A DNA stretch of 6,317 nt from Victivallales bacterium (GTDB lineage: Bacteria > Verrucomicrobiota > Lentisphaeria > Oligosphaerales > Oligosphaeraceae). Position 1 is the stretch's first letter; each line of letters opens with the position of its first letter. Shown piece after piece: positions 1 to 4,879 of this stretch. The position numbers and the translations under genes were made by a program. The notes beneath the pieces are model-generated. The model was not told the DNA's origin and made no database searches. It saw only the letters and a list, made by a program, of their open reading frames with translations. The stretch spans positions 1 through 6,317 of the forward strand of contig JAFYGL010000252.1 in assembly GCA_017543165.1 (NCBI GenBank), in the 5' to 3' direction.

Positions 1-566
1 ATCAATGCCAGATAACGCCAGCGCCAGGCGTGGAAGCGCTCGTCCAGGAACATGATCATCAGCACAGTGGCAATTGTCATGGATAGCAGATATGCCCGCA
101 GGGAGACGAGACGGAATGTCATTGGCGGGAACACGCAGGACAGCAGCAGCATGTATATCCAGGGATATTTTATCTTGTTGCGGTATAGTGCGTATGCCAC
201 GAAGGCCAGCAGCAGCGCGTCGAAGAACATGACCTGGTAGTGGAATGGGTATTCATTTGTGGCGCCCACAAGTTTCCCAATTCGTGTCACAGCCCACAGG
301 ATGAGGTGGAAGCCCAGCTCCTTGTCGCTGAAATGTTCATTCCAAGTGGAGCTTATCAAGTTGGGAAACTTCTTTGCCATGAAGACTGACGGCCCCTCCT
401 CCACGATGCGGGCATGGTAGAAGCAGTCCGGCTCATATTCATAGCCTGGGCAGAGGAAGCCCCAGCGCACCAGGAAAAGCACAGCCAGCGCCAGCAGGAA
501 ACCCAGTACGTAAGGCGTGATTTCGTCAATGAAAGCGTTTTTTGTCTTGATGTCCTTGTTTTCCAT
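1..566 (-). CDS. Multi-spanning membrane protein, possibly GT-C-like glycosyltransferase (3' end outside window)
   Basis: I translated this frame directly: it is open for 188 codons from the ATG at 566 to the left edge, so the C-terminus is missing. The start lies 3 nt after the znuB stop and in the same frame (TGA-ACC-ATG), so it cannot begin further upstream; a weak GGAA stands about 7 nt before it. A charged N-terminus (residues 1-16) is followed by hydrophobic segments at about 17-36, 84-100, 111-127, 134-148 and 155-173. Between the first two is a polar loop containing D47, Y50-H51, R53 and EEG, then W75 and DKELGFH (81-87). An acidic residue and His/Arg in a long first loop after TM1, followed by a D...FH segment entering TM2, is reminiscent of GT-C membrane glycosyltransferases such as oligosaccharyltransferase- or PMT-like proteins. 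That is inference from layout, not a family match. It is probably the last visible cistron of the zinc-transporter operon. A real membrane protein is near certain; its function is open. Confidence 0.8.
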   Translation of the reverse strand, partial: MENKDIKTKNAFIDEITPYVLGFLLALAVLFLVRWGFLCPGYEYEPDCFYHARIVEEGPSVFMAKKFPNLISSTWNEHFSDKELGFHLILWAVTRIGKLVGATNEYPFHYQVMFFDALLLAFVAYALYRNKIKYPWIYMLLLSCVFPPMTFRLVSLRAYLLSMTIATVLMIMFLDERFHAWRWRYLAL

Positions 567-569
567 GGT

Positions 570-1394
570 TCATTTCCGTATTAGAGCTGTGATTACATAT
601 ATTGCGGCGGCCACTATTATTGTGACGGCTCCCGTGTGCCATTCTGGCGCATAGCTTATCGCAAGCCCCAGCGCGGTGGATGCGAAGCAGAAAATACCGC
701 CCACTAGCATGATCGCGTTCAGTCTCTTGCACAGATGCGCAGCTGCGGCGATTGGCAGGGTGAAAAGCGCAAGTGCCATCACAATTCCCGCCAGTTGCAC
801 CAAGAGGACTATTGCCAGTGCGCTTAGCAAATTCAGCAGCAGCTCGGTCCAGAAGGGTGAAATGCCGCGCAAGGTCAGCATTTCCCTTTGGAAGCAGAAC
901 GCGATGAAGCGTGTTCTGAATGCCAGAACTGACAGGACAATCAGCAGGTCCAGCCCTGCCATGAACAGCAGGTCCGCATTGGAAATCAGCAGGATATTGC
1001 CGAAAAGGTAGCTGTTCAGGTCTTCGGCATAGCCTGGTATTGCGGCCACAAGGCAGATTCCCAGCGCCACGCTGACCGTCCACACCCCGCTCAAAACAGT
1101 GTCTGTGCGCACTTTCTTTAGATTGGGGAGCACGGTGATTATCACAGAGGCCACGATTGCCGAAAGTGTCGCACCCAGTATTGGCGTGGCAAAGGAAAGG
1201 CCAGCGCACACGCAGAGATAGCGGGCCAGGCCGATGCCGCCCAGAAGCGAGTGGGAGACCGCGCCTGTCATATAGCTGTTGCGCCGCACCAGGGAGTATG
1301 CCCCCAGAATGCCGCAGGCAATGGAGGCCAGAAGTGCCGCCAGCAGCGAGCGCTGGAGGAAATCGTATTTGAATATGTCTGAAATGAATTGCAT
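570..1394 (-). CDS. znuB: Zinc-type ABC transporter permease, ABC-3 family (ZnuB)
   Basis: This inner-membrane permease would form the translocation channel of the metal importer with ZnuC and receive metal from ZnuA. The 274-residue product is normal length for the ABC-3 family. It opens with the typical pattern YDFLQRSLLAALLASIACG (10-28), continues VRRNSYMTGAVSHSLLGG (36-53), and has further hydrophobic segments at about 68-90, 100-121, 138-160, 184-212, 226-247 and 254-272. Family landmarks are DTVLSGVW (98-105), DLNSYLFGNIL (125-135) and GIVMALALFTLPIAAA (203-218). The ATG at 1394 is the first start after an in-frame TAA 24 nt upstream, and the N-terminus fits the family, so the start is secure even though no Shine-Dalgarno is visible (only AAAGAA). 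Unlike the rest of the operon it is not coupled to its upstream neighbour: a 212-nt repeat block separates it from znuC. A different metal (Mn2+) cannot be excluded from the permease alone. Confidence 0.92.
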   Translation of the reverse strand: MQFISDIFKYDFLQRSLLAALLASIACGILGAYSLVRRNSYMTGAVSHSLLGGIGLARYLCVCAGLSFATPILGATLSAIVASVIITVLPNLKKVRTDTVLSGVWTVSVALGICLVAAIPGYAEDLNSYLFGNILLISNADLLFMAGLDLLIVLSVLAFRTRFIAFCFQREMLTLRGISPFWTELLLNLLSALAIVLLVQLAGIVMALALFTLPIAAAAHLCKRLNAIMLVGGIFCFASTALGLAISYAPEWHTGAVTIIVAAAIYVITALIRK

Positions 1395-1415
1395 AGTTGT
1401 TCTTTGGGGCGTTTA

Positions 1416-1470
1416 TCCGCGCGGCCATTGGCCGCGCGTCAGGACGCGATGTCTCCATGCGGCCTTGGGG
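1416..1470. repeat. Repeat copy 1, nearest znuB
   Basis: This 55-nt copy carries the 21-nt palindrome at 1418-1438 (centre 1428). A second inverted repeat, CGCGTC-AG-GACGCG, lies at 1435-1448 and shares four bases (1435-1438) with the first palindrome, so the two hairpins cannot both form fully. The copy ends with TTGGGG and is followed by the 11-nt linker TTGCGCGGTGC. Confidence 0.9.
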
Positions 1471-1481
1471 TTGCGCGGTGC

Positions 1482-1536
1482 TCCGCGCGGCCATTGGCCG
1501 CGCGTCAGGACGCGATGTCTCCATGCGGCCTTGGGG
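1482..1536. repeat. Repeat copy 2, middle
   Basis: This copy appears base-for-base identical to copy 1 over 55 nt. Its palindrome is at 1484-1504 and its overlapping CGCGTC/GACGCG inverted repeat at 1501-1514. A 4-nt AAAA linker (1537-1540) separates it from copy 3. Perfect identity between copies 1 and 2 points to recent duplication or gene conversion. Confidence 0.9.
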
Positions 1537-1563
1537 AAAATCCGCGCGGCCATTGGCCGCGCG
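1537..1563 (-). terminator. Possible weak attenuator/terminator hairpin between znuC and znuB
   Basis: On the minus strand the copy-3 palindrome can form a GC-rich stem of about 8-10 bp, followed by GA and then TTTT. The U-tract is short and the stem is the same as in the two copies without a U-tract, so full termination is doubtful. Partial attenuation, which would lower znuB relative to znuA and znuC, is the stronger possibility. This is inference from sequence only. Confidence 0.3.
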
Positions 1564-1595
1564 TCAGGACGCGATGTCTCCATGCGCACCTGGGG
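1541..1595. repeat. Repeat copy 3, nearest znuC
   Basis: This copy matches the other two except for three substitutions in its last 15 nt (about 1587, 1588 and 1590). The palindrome is at 1543-1563. Read on the transcribed strand, the stem is followed two bases later by four T residues (1540-1537), giving it a weak intrinsic-terminator look that copies 1 and 2 lack. After the unit comes TTGCG (1596-1600), also found after copy 1, then the znuC stop codon at 1607-1609. Confidence 0.88.
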
Positions 1596-1606
1596 TTGCG
1601 TGCATG

Positions 1607-2368
1607 TTATTTTAGTGCGCAGTGCGGGGAATCCTCGGCTGCGATTTCGTGTTCGGAGACAGGGCAGTGCTGGTGTTGCAGGTGAGCCCATACACCATTT
1701 GCCAAGGCGTCCTTGCTGACCTCGCTCATGAGATGGAGGCTGGCCTGCCTGTTCACGCATATCACGTGGGTTGCATGGGATGCGACTACGTTCAGGTTGT
1801 GGGAGACCATCAGTATTGTCATTCTGTCATTGAGCTTGGTCAGCAGTTCGTAGAGGCGCAGCCTGTTGTCTGGATCGAGATTAGCACCTGGTTCGTCCAG
1901 CAGCAGCATTTTAGGTTGCGAGGCCAGTGCCTGCGCCACCAGCACCCTTTGCCTTTCGCCGCCAGACAATTCCGCGAAGGTGCGTTTGCGAAGGCTTGCG
2001 AGCCCCACTTCCTCAAGTGCCTGCATGGCAATGTCCTTGTCCTTCCTTGAGTATCCGCCCATCCAGTGTGAGGCTATGCGGCCCATCAGCACGATTTCCT
2101 TGACCGACACGGGGAAAAGCTGGTCATACTGGAATGACTGGGGCACGTATGCCAGTTGTGTCCTGGCCTTTTCAGGAGGCAGGCCCATTACGCTGATGCT
2201 GCCAAGACTTGGTTGCAGGAGGCCCAGTATCAGGCGGAGCAGGGTGGTCTTGCCGCCCCCGTTGGGACCCACAATCACAGCGAAGCAGCCTTCTGGCAGT
2301 TTGAGGTTTATGTTGTGGAGCACTTCTGTTTCCTCGTACCAGAAGCACACGTCGTTAATGTCTATCAT
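1607..2368 (-). CDS. znuC: Zinc-type ABC transporter ATP-binding protein (ZnuC)
   Basis: This cytoplasmic ATPase energises metal import through ZnuB. The 253-residue product has all nucleotide-binding motifs in order: Walker A GPNGGGKT (34-41), Q-loop Q77 in YVPQSF, signature LSGGERQ (134-140), Walker B LLLDEP (155-160) with catalytic E159, D-loop after GANLD, and switch H190 in VSHN. The segment FPVSVKEIVLMGR (85-97) is typical of metal-importer ATPases. The C-terminal tail is rich in His and Cys (HLQHQHC, about 229-235, and SEHEIAAEDSPHC), which could bind metal, although that is inference. The frame is open for 53 more codons upstream, but the ABC domain begins at MIDINDVCFWYEE. The ATG at 2368 also overlaps the znuA stop as ATGA, so that start was chosen. 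There is no good Shine-Dalgarno, which suggests translation coupled to znuA. Confidence 0.94.
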   Translation of the reverse strand: MIDINDVCFWYEETEVLHNINLKLPEGCFAVIVGPNGGGKTTLLRLILGLLQPSLGSISVMGLPPEKARTQLAYVPQSFQYDQLFPVSVKEIVLMGRIASHWMGGYSRKDKDIAMQALEEVGLASLRKRTFAELSGGERQRVLVAQALASQPKMLLLDEPGANLDPDNRLRLYELLTKLNDRMTILMVSHNLNVVASHATHVICVNRQASLHLMSEVSKDALANGVWAHLQHQHCPVSEHEIAAEDSPHCALK

Positions 2369-3207
2369 TGAGGGAATGCGCTGCGAATTGTCTTTGCAAG
2401 GTCCAGCATGTCGCTGGAGTAGTTCACTGGGATTGGATTTATAACTGTGATCTTCTTGTGCAGGATGGAGGCCGCCTTCGCTGCTGAAACAGGATTGGAT
2501 TGAGGCTGCACGAACAGTCTGCTGCATTTAAGGCTCTTTGCCTCCTGGCTGAGCTGCGCCAAATGCTTGGCCGAGGTCTCCTTGCCATGCTGTTCAACAG
2601 CCAGTTGCCGTATCTTTGCTGTATCCAGCAGGTAGCCGAATGCAGGATGGAACACCAGGATGGTCTCTCCTTGTATCGGTAAAAGTATCTTATTGATTTC
2701 TTTTTCAAGTATATTCAGCTTGCTTAGATATGCATTTAAATTGGATTGAATAGTATTGGCGTGTTTGGGATGTAGCGCCGAGGTCAAGGCCTTTGCCACA
2801 TTCTGCGCATGGATTTTCATGTTTGCAATGCCCAGCCATACATGTGGGTCATGCCCCCCATGCCCGTCATGCCCGTCCCCCTCGATATCCCTGAAATGCA
2901 TTCCTTCCGTAGTGTCGCAAATCTTCATATTTGGGAAGGATTTCTTGATTTTAGGCAAGAGCGCCCTTTCCATTGGTGTATTTATGGACAGGAACAGAGC
3001 TGCCTTGTCGCAAATGGCAAGTTGCCTGGCGTTTGGCGAGAATGTTTCTGGGCTTGCATTTGAGGGCAGGAGGCTCTCTACCTGGACAAGGTTCCCGCCA
3101 ATTTCCCTGACTGCCTCTTTTTGGGCGGGGATGCCTGTTATTATTATGATTTTACCTGCCCCATGGCAGGCGAGGCAGGCAAGCAATGTGAAAAGGAGCA
3201 GTTTCAT
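2365..3207 (-). CDS. znuA: Zinc-type ABC transporter substrate-binding protein (ZnuA)
   Basis: This 280-residue protein would capture Zn2+ (or Mn2+) outside the cytoplasmic membrane and pass it to ZnuB. A short signal sequence covers about 1-18. It contains LLAC and CLAC, so it might be a lipoprotein, but the hydrophobic core is very short for that. Cluster A-I landmarks are SPETFSP (52-58), a His-rich loop (H113, H116, H119) leading into DPHVWL with H122, FHPAFGY with H187, and a C-terminal VQPQSNPVSAAKAASI block (233-248). H122 and H187 fit the expected metal ligands. By alignment from memory, the first ligand is Glu54 instead of His, and the usual Asp near the C-terminus is Asn257 in INPIP. 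The ATG at 3207 overlaps the upstream stop as ATGA and has a strong GGAGG, so the start is secure. It is followed by znuC with another ATGA overlap. Confidence 0.92.
   Translation of the reverse strand: MKLLLFTLLACLACHGAGKIIIITGIPAQKEAVREIGGNLVQVESLLPSNASPETFSPNARQLAICDKAALFLSINTPMERALLPKIKKSFPNMKICDTTEGMHFRDIEGDGHDGHGGHDPHVWLGIANMKIHAQNVAKALTSALHPKHANTIQSNLNAYLSKLNILEKEINKILLPIQGETILVFHPAFGYLLDTAKIRQLAVEQHGKETSAKHLAQLSQEAKSLKCSRLFVQPQSNPVSAAKAASILHKKITVINPIPVNYSSDMLDLAKTIRSAFPQ
2851..2877 (-). repeat. Tandem 9-bp repeat encoding the ZnuA His-rich loop
   Basis: Three adjacent 9-bp units on the plus strand (ATGCCCCCC, ATGCCCGTC, ATGCCCGTC) encode Gly-Gly-His and two Asp-Gly-His units on the minus strand. 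Such short in-frame repeats can expand or contract by slippage, which would change the number of His residues in the metal-binding loop without breaking the frame. Confidence 0.75.
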
Positions 3208-4811
3208 TTTTCCTCCGCCTTGAGCAGGAATTTATAGAATGTCATTGCTTCCAGGCTGGATTTGTATCCCATGTATGTTGCCTCGTATTGGTTTCTGAGT
3301 TCTTCAGGCAGGTCGCGGACATAGGAGCGCGTGTCGATGGAGTTCTGCTGGCGGAATGCCTCTTCCACGTCTGCGGGGCTGAGTAGTGTTATGTCCTTGC
3401 CAGGCATGTACATTTCGGAGCTTTCCTCCGCGGTCTTGACGAGGATGCCCGCCTTGCAGAGTGTGTCCACCACATATCTCATGGAGCGGGCGGGAATGCT
3501 TTTTTCAAGGCAGAATTCGCTTATGGTCGTGGCGCCTTTTCCCTTGTGGAAGTTGTTGCACACCTCGAACAGAAGCAACTGGCCGATGACAATGCATGTG
3601 CCTGTGCCGATATGCTCTGCGGCCTTTTCCAGGTGCATGGTCTTGTGGTTCTGCAATGCGAAACTGATTTCCCCTCCCAGCAGAATGATGCTCCAGTTTG
3701 CATACAGCCATGCCAGGAAGAACGGAATCACAGCGAATGTTCCGTAGATGGCGTTGTAGTTGGTCAATCCGACCTGCAGCCTCATGTACGCCCATTGCAC
3801 TGCCAGCCAGAGGATGAACGACACCGAGCCTGCCAGGAATGCGGGCATGGGCTTGACTTTGGTGTTTGGCATGAACATGAAGAACAAGCCGAAAGTGGCG
3901 AGAAGCACAAGAAGGCTGATCAGCTTCACGGTCAGGCCTATTACGGAGGCAATGGCGCCGTAGTGCTCGTGCAGGTAGAGGATTGCGCGGTTGGAGAAGA
4001 TGATGCTGTTGAGGCTGGTGGTGAAGAGGAATATGATGGGTATCATTATAAGCACCACCAGGTATTCGCTGCATTTCCGCAGCAGGCTTCTAGGCTGCTT
4101 TACGCCCCATATCAGGTTGAAACTGTTCTCTAGTTTCGCCATGGAGCAGATGACGCTGACCAGCAGCATGAGGGAGCCGACCAGCCCCAGGGTGGCGAAG
4201 TTGGTGTTGTCCACATATTCGAATATTCTCATCAGCGCCTCTTGCATGGGGCCTGGCAGCTTGCAGGCAATGCCCGCTGTGATTGGCTTTTCCAGGTCTG
4301 GATTCGGCTTGTCGGCAGGCTGCTGTGCGGAATTCTCCTGCTTTGGCTTGTCGGCGGGCGGCAGTGCGGCGCTCTCCTGTTTTGGCTCAGTGGCTTGGAT
4401 TGCCTTGTCTGGATTTGGCTTGTCCGCAGGCTTTGGTGCCTGCAGTTCCTGTTTGGGCTCGTTCTCCTGTATCACCTTGTAGGCAAAGCGCCTTTTGCCG
4501 CTTTCAGGATCAAGTACCACCTGGCGCTCCACGCCGATGGAGGCGAACAGGCGCTTCTGCATGCCAAGTCCCTTGGTGAAGGAGAACATGATTGCCAGAA
4601 TGGGCACCAGCGACACCAGGGTTATATACGTCAATGCAGAGGCCTGGAGTGTGCAGTTGTCCTGGCTGAAGCCTCTGGCAACTATCATAATGATGCGGAC
4701 AAATGAGAACAGCATGCGCTTGGGGAGTGGCATTCCTGTTATGTCCTTTACCCAGAGGTCCTCTGTGAAGAACTTTTTAGTGGTGTCGAATGTTTCTTTG
4801 AAGTTTTTCAT
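3204..4811 (-). CDS. YihY/BrkB-family inner-membrane protein with low-complexity insertion
   Basis: This 535-residue protein belongs to the YihY/BrkB (virulence factor BrkB) family. Members were once misnamed ribonuclease BN, and their function is unsettled. Family segments are ASALTYITLVSLVPILAI (57-74), NLIWGVKQPRSLLRK (232-246), PNTKVKPMPAFLAGSVSFILW (315-335) and YGTFAVIPFFLAWLYANWSIILLGGEI (356-382). Predicted membrane spans are near 57-79, 206-224, 248-272, 286-315, 321-345 and 356-385, giving the usual six. After them comes a soluble region (about 393-535) with a winged-helix look (TISEFCLEKSIPARSMRYVVDTL...GILVKT). Residues about 115-175, between the first two spans, are a Pro/Lys/Gln/Glu-rich insertion with repeated PADKPNPD and EPKQE units. 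The ATG at 4811 lacks a clear Shine-Dalgarno. The gene lies 68 nt after gpsA and overlaps znuA by ATGA. Confidence 0.88.
   Translation of the reverse strand: MKNFKETFDTTKKFFTEDLWVKDITGMPLPKRMLFSFVRIIMIVARGFSQDNCTLQASALTYITLVSLVPILAIMFSFTKGLGMQKRLFASIGVERQVVLDPESGKRRFAYKVIQENEPKQELQAPKPADKPNPDKAIQATEPKQESAALPPADKPKQENSAQQPADKPNPDLEKPITAGIACKLPGPMQEALMRIFEYVDNTNFATLGLVGSLMLLVSVICSMAKLENSFNLIWGVKQPRSLLRKCSEYLVVLIMIPIIFLFTTSLNSIIFSNRAILYLHEHYGAIASVIGLTVKLISLLVLLATFGLFFMFMPNTKVKPMPAFLAGSVSFILWLAVQWAYMRLQVGLTNYNAIYGTFAVIPFFLAWLYANWSIILLGGEISFALQNHKTMHLEKAAEHIGTGTCIVIGQLLLFEVCNNFHKGKGATTISEFCLEKSIPARSMRYVVDTLCKAGILVKTAEESSEMYMPGKDITLLSPADVEEAFRQQNSIDTRSYVRDLPEELRNQYEATYMGYKSSLEAMTFYKFLLKAEEK
3212..3216 (-). 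promoter_or_regulatory. Strong ribosome binding site for znuA
   Basis: GGAGG lies four A residues before the znuA ATG, inside the last codons of the brkB-like gene. It is the clearest Shine-Dalgarno in the window, and the coding sequence starts at the ATGA overlap right after it. The importer genes may therefore be translated efficiently in their own right, while znuC relies on coupling. Confidence 0.75.
4284..4469 (-). repeat. Degenerate in-gene repeat encoding the PADKP/EPKQE insertion
   Basis: Within the brkB-like gene this stretch encodes about residues 115-176, with PADKPNPD twice, PADKPKQE once and EPKQE twice. At DNA level the plus-strand core TTTGGCTTGTC or close variants recur near 4305, 4340 and 4412. 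This suggests the insertion grew by internal duplication followed by divergence. The frame is maintained throughout. Confidence 0.7.
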
Positions 4812-4820
4812 TTTTGATGG

Positions 4821-4848
4821 ATTATGCTTGTCGTTTTATTGTTGTCGG
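4821..4848 (-). promoter_or_regulatory. Possible sigma70-like promoter upstream of brkB-znuACB
   Basis: In the AT-rich 68-nt gpsA/brkB gap, the minus strand reads CCGACA (4848-4843, sharing GACA with the -35 consensus), a 16-nt spacer, then CATAAT (4826-4821, one mismatch to the -10 consensus). Transcription would start only a few bases before the ATG at 4811, giving an almost leaderless message. That fits the missing Shine-Dalgarno but makes the call less certain. I see no terminator hairpin in the gap, so read-through from gpsA is also likely. Confidence 0.3.
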
Positions 4849-4879
4849 TATTCTTCTTTTGACGGCGCGGATACGCTGG

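Larger units (their letters stand above)
1395..1606. repeat. znuC-znuB intergenic region filled by three palindromic direct repeats
   Basis: This 212-nt gap is the longest non-coding stretch in the window. It is occupied by three 55-nt direct repeats at 1416-1470, 1482-1536 and 1541-1595, separated by 11 and 4 nt (periods 66 and 59). The first two copies look identical; the third differs at three positions near its end (GCGCACCTGGGG instead of GCGGCCTTGGGG). Each copy holds a palindrome with 10-nt arms, CGCGCGGCCA and TGGCCGCGCG, around one central T. Composition is far more GC-rich than the flanking genes. The repeat and its palindrome resemble REP/BIME-type extragenic repeats in size, position and hairpin potential. 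I see no transposase, target-site duplication or protein-coding signal. Possible effects are mRNA stabilisation of the upstream znuA-znuC message, attenuation of znuB, or none. Confidence 0.9.

Noticed and set aside
52..240. 62-codon plus-strand open frame near the left edge
   Set aside because: It is antisense to a continuous 188-codon minus-strand membrane-protein frame and shows no independent coding signal.
526..1524. 332-codon minus-strand open frame over znuB
   Set aside because: It lies in another frame of znuB, begins inside the GC-rich repeats and has no membrane or domain character. The znuB frame has a clear ABC-3 match.
1416..1595. CRISPR array from three direct repeats
   Set aside because: The repeats are 55 nt and the spacers only 11 and 4 nt, far from the regular 25-40 nt spacing of a CRISPR array, and no cas genes are nearby.
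1279..1719. Plus-strand open frames across the repeat block
   Set aside because: These are open only because the repeat is GC-rich and stop-poor, and they run antisense into znuB and znuC.
1413..1760. 115-codon minus-strand open frame through the repeats
   Set aside because: It overlaps the end of znuC in another frame and reads the repeats in two different frames, giving low-complexity Arg/Pro-rich peptides with no ribosome binding site.
2369..2527. N-terminal extension of ZnuC to an upstream ATG at 2527
   Set aside because: The extra 53 residues overlap znuA in another frame and lie before a complete ABC domain. The ATG at 2368 overlaps the znuA stop in the usual ATGA way.
3204..4811. Ribonuclease BN (tRNA processing) function for the YihY-like protein
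   Set aside because: This is a historical misannotation of the family. The protein is a six-span membrane protein with no nuclease motif.
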